A stretch of 64,000 nucleotides of DNA, from positions 47,987,156 through 48,051,155 of the forward strand of contig NC_062224.1 in assembly GCF_902686445.1 (NCBI RefSeq). The letters run 5' to 3'. Shown here piece by piece: positions 12,346-22,905 of the stretch. The position numbers and the translations under genes are program-made. Positions within the stretch are counted from its first letter, which is position 1, and every line of letters starts with the position of its first letter. Under the pieces are notes generated by a model. That model had not been told where the DNA came from, did not search any database, and was given only the letters and a program-made list of their open reading frames with translations. This DNA comes from Sciurus carolinensis. Its lineage: Eukaryota; Chordata; Mammalia; Rodentia; Sciuridae.

Positions 12346-14165
12346 CTTTCAAATTCCTTACAATAGTAAGTCTAAAATAGTGAGCAAAAGGATACTAGAA
12401 AACAGCTTAATTTCATTAATAAAAAGTCATTTTAGAGAAGAGAAAATCAGTTGGTTAATCAGTTGTTGTAACCTTAACTTTCCAACATTTTCCTGCCCCA
12501 AATCTACTTATGAAAGAGATTTATTTTGAATAATTAGAAAATTCAGTTAAGCAAAAAGAAAATGATTAAACTAATTAATCATGGATGTTACACACAGGGA
12601 TACTATTTTTGAACATTCAGGTTTATATTATTCTAGATTTTTGTAACATAAATACCAGTATGCCAAAACTTAAAACTTCTTTTTTTAAAGTCACATTATA
12701 ATTAACATCTTTCTACATCAAAATAATTTGCTGCTAGATAGATTTCCTTGTTATATAATATTGGAGAAAGCATAAAGTTCAATGATACAACTAAGCTTTT
12801 AAGTTTTACTTGAATTACAATGAGTTAAATTTATCTGTTTTCCTAAATATTTGGAATAGATCAATTAATAACAATAAAAACTATATACTATATACAAGAG
12901 GAATGTTGGAAACAAAATGATCCAGAAAGGTTGAAAGTACGAGAATGGGCAAATATTTACCAGACAACAAAAAACAACAAAGAAAGTAGGTGCTGGCTTA
13001 GTGTTGTGATACAAAGAATATTCAAGATAAAGCGGGAGCATTTTATAGTCATAGAATACAGTTTCCATGAATATGAATATTATTATTGTGAATCAAATAA
13101 AATATAATAAAATTTTATAAAGTAAAACCTACAAGAAATCAAAGAAAAATACAAAACAATCGTAGCAGGCAATTTTAAGTCAACTTTCTTTTCAAGGCAG
13201 CCGAGCGACCAAAAGAATATGTTGATATAAAGACAAAAATAATATAGTTAAGAAGGCAGGTATAATTGTTTATCATACTTGATACATTTAACTGAATACA
13301 CCTTCAAGTAGCTACTATTTAAAAACACACACACATTAAGGCAAAACCTTAATAAATTTTTTTAATAGAACACAGCCTGTATTCTCTAATTATGATTACA
13401 AATTTACAAATGAGTACAAATCAAAGCCAAACAAATGAAAAGGAAAAATGTTTACATTTTTATTTTCAATAATTTTTATATCAGAGGAAATCAAAACTAA
13501 AGTTAAAGAATATATTGAAAATTCTACTAATAAAATAACAATTTGTATAGCAGTACACAAAGGAAAATTGACACATTAAGCCTTTAGTCAAGTAAGAAGA
13601 ATAAGTCAAAAAGAACTAAATATTCACATAAAAAAACAAATACTTAAAAATTTTCAATATTTAAAATATAAAAACTTAAATATTTAAAATATAAAAAATT
13701 GAAAATTGAAAAAATTAGGAAGGGAACTGTAGAGTTGAATAATAAAGATGAAAGAAAAACCCAATAAGTTAGATCAAAGTAAAACAAGGATTCCTAAAAA
13801 TTCCTACTTAAAAGACAAACTCCTAACCAACTTAATTACAGAGAAAAAAGGAGAGAGCCACAAAACACAAGTAGAAAGACTTTAAAATCACAAATAAAGA
13901 CATTTAAAAACTAAATGAAATAGATGATTTCATAGATAAACATAACCAAAATTGATGACAGAGAAGACAAGATAGTCTTATTGATGAGAAAAAAATGAAG
14001 AACCTTGTCTTGGCACCATTTAATTCTACAGAAGATCTAATCAACTGTTCAGAAGAGCAATAATTATTATAGGAGACAAACTGATTACTTCCCCATGAGG
14101 AAAAACTTCCCAATTCAGTTTTAAGAAAGAGCATGACTTTGACAAAGGAAGGACTTAAAAAAGAA
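12346..14165 (+). mobile_element. AT-rich tract with ancient L1 ORF2 traces
   Basis: 12346-13370 is AT-rich and I see nothing firm in it. From about 13470 to 14150 there are blurred L1 ORF2 landmarks, such as AAAGAATATATTGAAAATTC, GAGAAAAAAGGAGAGAGCC and a GAAATAGATGATTTCATAG-like block, in the same orientation as the old L1 at 10.2-11.8 kb. It may be the continuation of that element. Decay is too great for a subfamily call. Confidence 0.4.
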
Positions 14166-14170
14166 AGTTA

Positions 14171-14352
14171 TCACGCCTGTAATCCCAGAAACATGGGAGT
14201 CTGAGGCAGGAGGATTACAAGTTCAAGGCCAGCTCAGCAACTTAGCAAGACCCTGTCTCAAAATAAAAAATAAAAATAAAAAAGCCTGGGGCTGTAGCCC
14301 AGAGGAGAAGTACCCCTGGATTCATTCCCTAATAGCACACACACAAAAAAAA
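14171..14352 (+). mobile_element. B1-dID composite SINE, 5'-truncated
   Basis: It starts inside the B1 half (ATCACGCCTGTAATCCCAG), passes through CAAGACCCTGTCTCAAAATA and an A-rich linker, then an ID half (GGGGCTGTAGCCCAGAGGAG) and an (CA)n/A tail. Confidence 0.85.
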
Positions 14353-14890
14353 AGTAAAAGAAAAGGGAAAAAGGAAATTGTCTTACGCTATTAGTTAATA
14401 AAGCAATCAACCCAAATAAGGTACCCCTAAATAAAGAAAGCACAATACCTCAGTCTTAGCCTCCCAAGGCCACTGTGTCCCCATAGGAAAGAAAAGAGAC
14501 TGACTGCACAACTCACATACTGTGAGGCTCCAAATATCCACTAAGTCGTGGCAAGTCTTACAAGCTCAGACAACTCACGGGAAAGCCTGCTCAGAAGAGT
14601 GAGAATGCCCACCAGGAGAATTCAGGAATTGGCGTATTGTCAGGCTACTATTCTTCCAAAAGTCAGCTTTATGATCACTCTGATGAGATGGGAAGCCTCT
14701 TGCAGGTAAATCGAATGCTATTTCTTCTAGCTGGCTTGCTATTTGGTTGCTCGGTTGCAGGGGACTTGAAAATAGCTCTCTGTAGCGGTGTGGGCTGCAT
14801 GTTACCTCCTACAGTTCATTCCAGGTTGAGTAAATCCAACATGTGCCATCTCCAAACGGAATGAGCAAACCCTTCTCTAGAAGGACAGAT
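14353..14890. other. Unannotated stretch
   Basis: No gene, RNA or clear repeat is supported. A 75-codon open frame at 14637-14864 has no family resemblance and is taken as chance. Confidence 0.4.
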
Positions 14891-14891
14891 G

Positions 14892-15015
14892 GAAGCCAGG
14901 TGCAGTTGTGCACGCCTGTTATCCCAGCTATTTGGGAGAATGAGGCAGGAGGATTTCGAGTTCAAGGCCAGACTTAGAAATTTAAAGACACCTGGTCTCA
15001 ATGAAGTAAACAAAT
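14892..15015 (+). mobile_element. B1-type SINE monomer
   Basis: 7SL-derived: AGCCAGGTGCAGTTGTGCAC, ATCCCAGCTATTTGGGAG, TGAGGCAGGAGGATTTCGAG and GGTCTCAATGAAG, then an (AAAT)-like tail. No ID half is attached. Confidence 0.82.
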
Positions 15016-15611
15016 AAATGTAGATAGATATGCAAGTGGAGGAAGGCATGGTGTTGTCCCCTGAGTCTCTGAAACCTCTAAGGAAGGTCTGTCCATTTAA
15101 AGACCATTCACAGAATGGTACACTGAGCAATTAACTTGAGTGTGGAGCCATGTACTAACTTGATGAAGGTACTGTCCCTGCTCTCTTGGACTTTGATGCT
15201 CAAAGTGCTGTCCAGGCACCAACAACATGATGGTATTAGCATTGCCACATGTTTGATAGAATGTAGAATTCCAGGTACCATCCCAAACACTCTACATTGT
15301 AGCAAGACAATTCCTATGCAGACTGAAGTTTACAATCTGTTAGGGAAGGACATTCAAAGAAATTAATACTTACACTGCAGTGTGACAAATTTATGTTAAA
15401 TATGGAGTGTTACTTAAATCACTTTGGAGAAAATGAGTTTTAAAGGTTAAGTCAAATTTGCAGAAGAGAGTGATGGGTGACTGTTGAGGAATTAAAGTTT
15501 TATTAGGCAAATGGAACAAACTCAACGACAGGCAGGCCTGAGACAGAATGATGTGAAACAGGAAGAGGAGCAGCTATGGTCTCAAAGAAGTTTCTGGAAA
15601 TTAGTTGTAAC
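15016..15611. other. Unannotated stretch
   Basis: Nothing supportable as gene or named repeat was seen. Short overlapping open frames exist on both strands without any family resemblance. Confidence 0.4.
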
Positions 15612-15822
15612 AGTTACTGTAGACTCTGTCATCTCCTGACTAGGTGACTTTGGGCAAATGACAACATTTCTGTGCCTCTGTTTGGGGTTCATTTAAATGG
15701 AGATGGCAATAATGTACATATCTAATAGGCTTGTACCAAGAATTAAGTAAGTTAATACTAAAAGGCACTTTGAAAGGTGCCCAGGATATAGTAAGCACCA
15801 TATGAGTGTCAGTTGTTATTGT
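15612..15822 (+). mobile_element. MIR SINE
   Basis: The MIR core and tail order is visible: TAGGTGACTTTGGGCAAATG, TTCTGTGCCTCTGTTTGGGG, AAATGGAGATGGCAATAATG and a late GGATATAGTAAGCACCATAT block, which matches the AGTAAGCGCTCAATAAATG end. Confidence 0.72.
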
Positions 15823-15844
15823 TTTGTTAAAGACTAAGTGCATG

Positions 15845-16105
15845 TAACATACACTTTAACCTCCTCCCACATCTGGCCTATGTAAACTCTGTCTGCCCAA
15901 ACTAATTTTAGTGTTGTTGCCCCAAATACAACTTTTGATTCCAGGGTCTGAACTTTTGACTGAGCCATTGCCTGGAAAGCCCTGATCTATCTTCCCTATC
16001 ACATGTTCCCAAATCTTCTGTTGATTACTCCAAGTTAGTTATCAAAACTCTTCAAAGAAGCCTTTCCAATTCCCCCAACCCCCAAATAATTTTTCCTTCC
16101 TCTAA
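15845..16105 (+). mobile_element. L2 LINE 3' fragment
   Basis: The typical L2 3' end is readable: CCTGGAAAGCCCTGATCTA, then AACTCTTCAAAGAAGCCTTT and CCAATTCCCCCAACCCC. Confidence 0.65.
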
Positions 16106-16187
16106 ACTCCTGTGATAGTTATTATTGTCACCATAATACACAGAAGCAATTTCTCACCAGCCTGGATGGGACACAGGCTGTGTTTCA

Positions 16188-16478
16188 TTTGATATCTAGT
16201 GATAGCAATGTTCATTGAGTTCTTCCTCATGCCAGGCTCCGTTGGAAGTATTTTGCATAAAATAGCTGATTTAATCCCTATACTCCCTGAGATGGGTACT
16301 TTAATAGTTCTCTTTATAAATGATGATAATTTAATCCCTACACTGAGATACATACTTCAATAATCTTCATTTTATAGATAATAAAGGTACAAAGAGCTGC
16401 TCAGTAACTTACCCTGCATGGCCCCTTGCAGTGAGTAGCTAAGCTGAGACTCAAGTCTAGGAGCCTGCTCTACATGTG
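16188..16478 (-). mobile_element. MIR SINE, reverse, with internal duplication
   Basis: The reverse MIR reads TTCATTGAGTTCTTCCTCAT, GCCAGGCTCCGTTGGAAG, then a TCATTTTATAGATAATAAAGG block and GAGACTCAAGTCTAGGAGCC. The central TTTAATCCCTA...TTTAATCCCTACACTGAG appears twice, suggesting a small internal duplication. Confidence 0.68.
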
Positions 16479-16659
16479 CCCACCCTCACAGGGAACTGGT
16501 TCCACCAAGGCTGTGCTGACTTTGGGGTAAATTGCCCTGGAATTGAGTTTGGGAACAGAATTTCAAATGACATATTTCTTTTTAATTGAAAATCACGTTT
16601 TCTTAGGAATGTTATACTTAAAGTCCTAGCATAGAGGATCAGTCACAAGAATGAGGTTT

Positions 16660-16752
16660 CACTTTTTTTCTTTCTTCCTTCCTCCCTCCCTCCTTTCTTT
16701 CTTTCTTTCTTTCCTTCTCTTTTTCTTCTTTCTTTCTTTCTTTCTTTATTTC
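16660..16752. repeat. Polypyrimidine (CTTT)n/(CCTC)n microsatellite
   Basis: A run of CTTT, CCTT and CCTC units with no purines for long stretches. It could adopt triplex (H-DNA) structure; that is general knowledge of such tracts, not shown here. Confidence 0.9.
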
Positions 16753-16880
16753 ATCTACAGGAAATATAACTTCAGAATTCCTTTCAGCAGAGAATCCCAC
16801 AGCCTTATAGTCACAAAATTCTCCATTTAGGAAATCTTATCTCCAGATATTTGAGATTTCAAGTCAAGAAAGATATTACC

Positions 16881-19800
16881 CTAAAAGAAGTAAAACTCAA
16901 AAAATAAATGACCTAACGCTACAGCTCAAAGCCCTAGAAAAAGAACAGACCAACACCAAAAGTAGTAGAAGACAGGAAATAGTTAAACTCAGAGCTGAAA
17001 TCAACGAAATTGAAACAAAAGAAACAATACAAAAAATTGACAAAATAAATAGTTGGTTCTTCGAAAAAATAAACAAAATTGATAAACCTTTAGCCACACT
17101 AACAAAGAGAAGACAAGAGAAAACACAAACCACTAAAATTCGGAATGAACAAGGAAATATCACAACAGACATAACTGAAATACGAAACATAATCAGAAGC
17201 TATTTTGAAAATCTATACTCCAACAAAATAGAAAATTTTGAAGACATCAACAGGTTTCTAGAGACATATGAATTGCCTAAACTGAACGAGGAGGACATAC
17301 ACAATTTAAATAGACCAATTTCAAGTAATGAAATAGAAGAAGTCATCAAAAGCCTTCCAACAAAGAAAAGTCCAGGACCAGATGGGTTCTCAGCCGAGTT
17401 CTACAAAACTTTTAAAGAAGAGCTCATTCCAATACTTCTCAAAGTATTCCATAAAATAGAAGAGGAGGGAACCCTCCCAAACTCATTCTATGAAGCCAAT
17501 ATTACCCTGGTTCCTAAACCAGACAGAGACACATCAAGGAAAGAAAATTTCAGACCAATATCCTTAATGAACATCGACGCAAAAATTCTCAACAAAATTT
17601 TAGCAAATTGCATACAAAAACATATTTAAAAGATAGTGCACCATGATCAAGTGGGTTTCATCCCAGGGATGCAAGATTGGTTCAACATCAGGAAATCAAT
17701 AAATGTAATTCACCATATCAATAGACTTAAAGTCAAGAATCACATGATTATTTTGATAGATGCAGAAAAAGCATTTGATAAAATACAGCACCCCTTCATG
17801 CTCAAAACACTAGAAAAAATAGGGATAGTGGGAACATTCCTTAACATTGTAAAGGCCATCTACACTAAACCCATGGCTAATATCATTGTAAATGGTGAAA
17901 AACTGAAAGCATTCCCTCTAAAAACTGGAACAAGGCAGGGATGCCCTCTTTCACCACTTCTATTCAATATCGTCCTTGAAACTCTAGCCAGAGCAATTAG
18001 ACAGACCAAAGAAATTAAAAGGATACGAATAGGAAAAGAAGAACTCAAACTATCCCTATTTGCAGATGATATGATGGTATACTTAGAGGAACCAGGAAAT
18101 TCCACCAGAAAACTTTTAGATCTCATAAGTGAATTCAGTAAAGTAGCGGGATATAAGATCAATGCACATAAATCTAATGCATTTTTATACATAAGCGATG
18201 AATCTTCAGAAAGAGAAATCAGGAAAACTACCCCATTCACAATAGCTTCGAAAAAAATAAAGTATTTGGGAATAAATCTCACAAAAGAGGTGAAAGACCT
18301 GTACAATGAGAACTACAGAACACTAAAGAAAGAAATTCAAGAAAACCTTAAAAGATGGAAAGATCTCCCATGTTCTTGGATAGGAAGAATTAATATTGTC
18401 AAAATGGCCATACTACCAAAAGTGCTATACAGATTCAATGCAATTCCAATTAAAATCCCAATGATGTACCTTACAGAAATAGAGCAAGCAATTATGAAAT
18501 TCATCTGGAAGAATAAAAAACCCAGAATAGCTAAAGCAATCCTTGGCAGAAAGAGTGAAGCAGGGGGTATCGCAATACCAGATCTTCAACTCTACTACAA
18601 AGCAATAGTAACAAAAACGGCATGGTATTGGTACCAAAATAGAAAGGTGGATCAATGGTACAGAATAGAGGACACGGACACAAACCCAAATAAATACAAT
18701 TTTCTCATACTAGACAAAGGGGCCAAAAATATGCAATGGAGAAAAGATAGCCTCTTCAACAAATGGTGCTGGGAGAATTGGAAATCCATATGCAACAGAA
18801 TGAAACTAAACCCATATCTCTCACCATGCACGAAACTAAACTCAAAATGGATTAAGGATCTTGGAATCAGACCAGAGACCTTGCATCTTATAGAAGAAAA
18901 AGTAGGTCCAGAGCTTCAACATGTCGGCTTAGGACCAGACTTCCTCAACAGGACTCCCATAGCACAAGAAATAAAAGCAAGAATTAATAACTGGGATAGA
19001 TTCAAACTAAAAAGCTTTTTCTCAGCAAAGGAAACTATCAGCAATGCGAAGAAAGAGCCTACAGAGTGGGAGAAAATCTTTGCCAATCATACTTCAGATA
19101 GAGCACTAATCTCCAGAATCTATAAAGAACTCAAAAAACTCTACACCAAGAATGCAAGTAATCCAATCGACAAATGGGCTAAAGAAATGAATAGACACTT
19201 CACAGAAGAAGATATACAAGCAATCAACAAACATATGGAAAAATGTTCAACATCTCTAGTAATAAGAGAAATGCAAATCAAAACCACCCTAAGATTCCAT
19301 CTCACCCCAATTAGAATGGCGATTATCAAGAATACAAGCAACAACAGGTGTTGGCGAGGATGTGGGGAGAAAGGTACACTCTTACATTGCTGGTGGGGCT
19401 GCAAATTAGTGCAGCCACTCTGGAAAGCAGTGTGGAGATTCCTTAGAAAACTTGGAATGGAACCACCATTTGACCCAGCTATCCCACTCCTTGGCCTATA
19501 CCCAAAGGACTTAAAATCAGCATATTACAGAGATACAGCCACATCAATGTTCATAGCTGCTCAGTTCACAATAGCCAGATTGTGGAACCAACCTAGATGT
19601 CCTCTAATTGATGAATGGATAAAGAAAATGTGGTATACATATACAATGGAATATTACTCAGCCATAAAGAATGATAAAATTATGGCATTTGCAGGCAAAT
19701 GGATGAAACTGGAGAATATCATGCTCAGTGAGACAAGCCAATCTCAAAAAACCAAAGGAAGAATGATATCGCTAATAAGTGGATGATGACACATAATGGG

Positions 19801-20044
19801 GGGTGGGAAGGGTTAGTGTTGGGGTTGGAGTTGGGTTTAGGGAGGGGGGCAGGAATGGAGGAAGGAAGGACTGTATAGATGGAGGGGAGGGGTGGAAGGG
19901 GTGGGGGGGAGGGGAAAAAATGGCAGAATGAATCAAACAACATTACCCTATGTAAATTTATGATTACACAAATGGTATGCCTTTACGCCATGTACAGACA
20001 GAGAAACAACATGTATCCCATTTATTTACAATAAAAAAAAAAAA
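16881..20044 (+). mobile_element. L1 copy 1, 5'-truncated, young
   Basis: A 3.16-kb L1 that starts within ORF2 and ends in a poly-A tail. It is flanked by the perfect 15-bp duplication AAGAAAGATATTACC (16866-16880 and 20045-20059). It is very similar to the full-length copy starting at 20060, which places both in the same recent subfamily. It carries a G-rich 3' UTR (about 19790-19915). Confidence 0.92.
16885..19786 (+). pseudogene. L1 copy 1 ORF2: reverse transcriptase and C-terminal part
   Basis: ORF2p is the L1 endonuclease/reverse transcriptase. The endonuclease is missing through 5' truncation. The frame runs from about 17190 to one stop (TAA, 17627-17629), where copy 2 has a Lys codon, then is open for 716 codons to 19786. 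Visible are [14 protein letters not shown], the RT block [13 protein letters not shown], the catalytic FADD in [13 protein letters not shown], and the C-terminal Cys-rich [18 protein letters not shown]. Apart from the one stop the RT looks intact, but with no promoter, ORF1 or endonuclease it is dead as an autonomous element. Confidence 0.92.
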
Positions 20045-20059
20045 AAGAAAGATATTACC
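20045..20059. repeat. Shared target-site duplication between two L1s
   Basis: AAGAAAGATATTACC closes L1 copy 1 and directly precedes base 1 of L1 copy 2. The same site occurs at 16866-16880 and, as AAAGATATTACC, at 27066-27077, where unique flank resumes. Confidence 0.9.
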
Positions 20060-20066
20060 TGAGTTT

Positions 20067-20078
20067 CAAGATGGCGGA
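20067..20078 (+). promoter_or_regulatory. YY1-like motif at L1 5' end
   Basis: CAAGATGGCGGA lies 8 bases from the L1 start. A YY1 site of this form near +1 positions transcription initiation in human L1; the same role here is by analogy. Confidence 0.6.
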
Positions 20079-20370
20079 CTAGGGGGCGGCTGCATTTCAC
20101 GTTGCTCCAGGACGCAAGATTCAAAAAAGGAGATAGTGAGAGACTTGGGACCAACTCAAAGTCGCTGGGTGAGTCTCTCCCATTGGGGAGGCGTCCCGGA
20201 TGGGGCAGTAGCCCCAGAACACAGGGACCTTTGTGAAGTAGAGTTGCTCGGCGAGACGCCCCTCCCCCCACTGGAGCAGTAAACTCGGACAACTGGGATC
20301 ATCGTAGAAGAGGCGGCTCAGCACAGCGCTTGGACTCGGAGCAACCACTGGGGCTCCGGGCGGCTGCCTG

Positions 20371-20990
20371 AGGAGGAGCTGCGTGGCGAGCTGTTTAGAC
20401 CCAGAACGACTGCTTCTGAACATCAGGGGGTTTCCCGGAGGAAGAGGAGAAGCGCAGCGGGTCGCTTGGTCTAGGAGTGACTGCATCAGAGCTACAGGAG
20501 GTTGCCAGAGGAGGAGCTGCGTGGCAAGCTGTTTGAACTCAGAACGACCGCTCCTGAACACCGGTGGCCTGCCTGGAGGAGGAGCGCGGCGGGTCACTTG
20601 GTCTGGGAGTGACTGCATCAGAGCCACAGGCAGTTGCCAGAGGAGGAGCTGCGTGGCGAGCTGGTTGGACTCAGAACGACTGCTCCTGAACACCGGGGGG
20701 TTGCCCGGAGGAAGAGGAGAAGCGTGGCGGGTCACTTGGTCTAGGAGTGACTGCATCAGAGCCACAGGCGGCTGCCAGAGGAGGAGGCCAGTGGTGAGTT
20801 GATTGGACTAAAAGCGACTGCTCCTGAACACCGGTGGCCTGCCTGGAGGAGGAGCATGGTGGGTCACTTGGTCTCGGAGCCACTGCTCCTGAGCACCTGG
20901 GGGGCTACCCCAAGGAGGAGGAGGAGGAACAGGGTGGGTCACTTGAACTTGGAGTGACTGCCTAGGGCTACAGGCGGTTGGCGGGAGGAG
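20371..20990 (+). repeat. Monomer-like tandem repeats in L1 5' UTR
   Basis: Units of about 132-138 bp begin AGGAGGAGCTGCGTGGCGAG-like at 20371, 20509, 20641 and 20779, with a decayed further unit towards 20973. Each carries a GACTGCTCCTGAACACCGG-like block and a GTCACTTGGTCT...GAGTGACTGCATCAGAG-like block. The arrangement resembles mouse L1 promoter monomers in layout. The region is CpG-rich. Confidence 0.85.
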
Positions 20991-21756
20991 GAGACGCGAA
21001 GTGAAGTGCTTGGGCTCCTAGTGACTGTGTCAGAAACCCGGCCGCTGTCCGGAGGAGGAGGTGTGTGGCGGGTCTCTGGGTATCGGAGCTATTGTACGGG
21101 GCTCCAGGTGGCGGCTCAGAGGAGGGGCCGCATAGCCAGGCGATTAGGTGCAGAGCAGGGTCCCAGGAGCTAGGTGGCTTCTTGCTGGAAGAGCGGCACA
21201 GAGACACGCCTAGGGGCGGAGCGAAGTTTCCAGGACTGCGGGCAGATTCTCTGGGAGAGGCAGCCTAAGGAGACTCGCCTGCGAAGGGTGAGGCTCCCAG
21301 GCCCAGGAGGTAGGTCCGGGCCCCTGGGAACGTTGCAGAGGAAGACAGCCCAGCCCAGGCGGTAGTTGTAGATTGAGGGGAACCTCTAGGAGGGGAACCG
21401 ATCAGCAAGACGTCCCCACTGAGTGAGTCTTCCCTGCCGGGTGAGGTTTTCCCACAGGGATGGTAAAACCAGAGACACAGGCACAAACAGGCCTTGCCTC
21501 AGCCCGCAGCCTAGTTTCCCGTTGGATGACCATTGGTCAACAAGTGGAGGCACCTCTGCCCACTAGCAGGGAATATACACCACCTGAGGGTCACCACCCC
21601 TAGAGAGGCAGGTTCTTCGTGGAGCTGCATTATCAACTTCCTCCAAGACTTCAGGCTACTGAAGGATAAGAGGGGATATACTAGCAATCTTCAGGGACAT
21701 TATAAGTTGATAGAGGAAATCTGCAATATCTTAATGACCCACTGATTCCTGAACAA

Positions 21757-22801
21757 TATGAGAAAACAAGGAAAGAAAATGCCCCAAACAAATCTAGATG
21801 TTACATCATTAAATCCAATGACAGCATGGCAGAAGAAATGACAGAAAGGGAGTTCAGAATGTACATAATTAAAATGATTAGGGAAGCAAACGATGAGATG
21901 AAAGAGCAAATGCAGGCATTGAATGATGAGATGAAAGAGCAAATGCAGGCATTGAATGATGAGATGAAAGAGCAAATGCAGGCATTGAATGATAACACCA
22001 ATCGACAGTTAAAAGAGCAAATACAGGAAGCAAAAATCATTTCAATAAAGAGTTAGAGATATTGAAAAAAAACCAAACAGAAATCCTTGAAATGAAGGAA
22101 ACAATAAACCAAATTAAGAACTCCATAGAAACATAACCAATAGGATAGAACACCTGGAAGACAGAACTTCAGATATTGAAGACAAAATATTTAATCTCGA
22201 AAGCAAAGTTGAACAAACAGAGAAGATGGTAAGAAATCATGAACAGAATCTGCAAGAACTATGGGATATCATGAAAAGGCCAAATTTGAGAATTATTTGG
22301 ATTGAGGAAGGCTTAGAGAAACAAACCAAAGGAATGAATAATCTATTCAATGAAATAATATCAGAAAATTTCCCAAATCTGAAGAATGAAATGGAAAATC
22401 AAGTCCAAGAGACTTATAGGACTCCAAATACACAAAATTACAAAAGACCCACACCAAGGTACATTATAATGAAAATACCTAACATACAAAATAAAGACAG
22501 AATTTTAAAGGCTGTGAGAGAAAAGAACCAAATTACATTCAGGGGGAAACTAATACGGATATCAGCAGATCTTTCAATCCAGACCCTAAAAGCTAGAAGG
22601 GCCTGGAACAACATTTTTCAAGCTCTGAAAAAAAATGGATGCCAACCAAGAATCTTATACCCAGCAAAACTTACCTTCAAATTTGACGATGAAATAAAAT
22701 CATTCCATGATAAACAAAAGCTAAAAGAATTTACAAAAAGAAAGCCAGCATTACAGAACCTTCTCAGCAAAATATTTCATGAGGAACAGATAAAAAACTA
22801 A
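21757..22801 (+). pseudogene. L1 copy 2 ORF1 (RNA-binding protein), frameshifted
   Basis: ORF1p is the trimeric RNA-binding chaperone of the L1 RNP. The start codon is at 21757 (MRKQGKKMPQTNLD), but the frame is lost before about 21826; a second shift follows 22040, and the open frame 22226-22801 (191 codons) covers the RRM and C-terminal domain (RRAWNNIFQALKKNGCQPR and HDKQKLKEFTKRKPALQN). The coiled-coil part holds three copies of an 11-residue repeat (see 21892-21990). Copy 3 at 38742 shows the undisturbed frame at the first break. Not functional. Confidence 0.88.
21892..21990 (+). repeat. Three 33-bp repeats in L1 ORF1 coiled coil
   Basis: Three perfect consecutive copies of a 33-bp unit encoding DEMKEQMQALN (21892-21924, 21925-21957, 21958-21990). 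The unit is in frame, and L1 copy 3 (about 38889-38925) has a single equivalent unit. Confidence 0.95.
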
Positions 22802-22905
22802 GAAGCATATCAGCAAAGGGAGGAATTACCCTAAAGGAACTGTCATATAAAGGAGGAACCAAGATGTGTCAAAAAATAAATAAATAAATAAATAAAATTT
22901 TAAAT

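Noticed and set aside
16660..16752. Polypyrimidine run considered as a regulatory element
   Set aside because: Simple microsatellite; no evidence of function.
20121..20802. Overlapping long open frames on both strands (214 and 139 codons) with internal protein repeats
   Set aside because: They lie wholly in the GC-rich repeated 5' UTR of L1 copy 2; the protein repeats simply mirror the DNA monomers.
21892..21990. Three 33-bp repeats considered as a CRISPR-like array
   Set aside because: No spacers, in-frame coding repeat of an L1 ORF1, and a mammalian genome.
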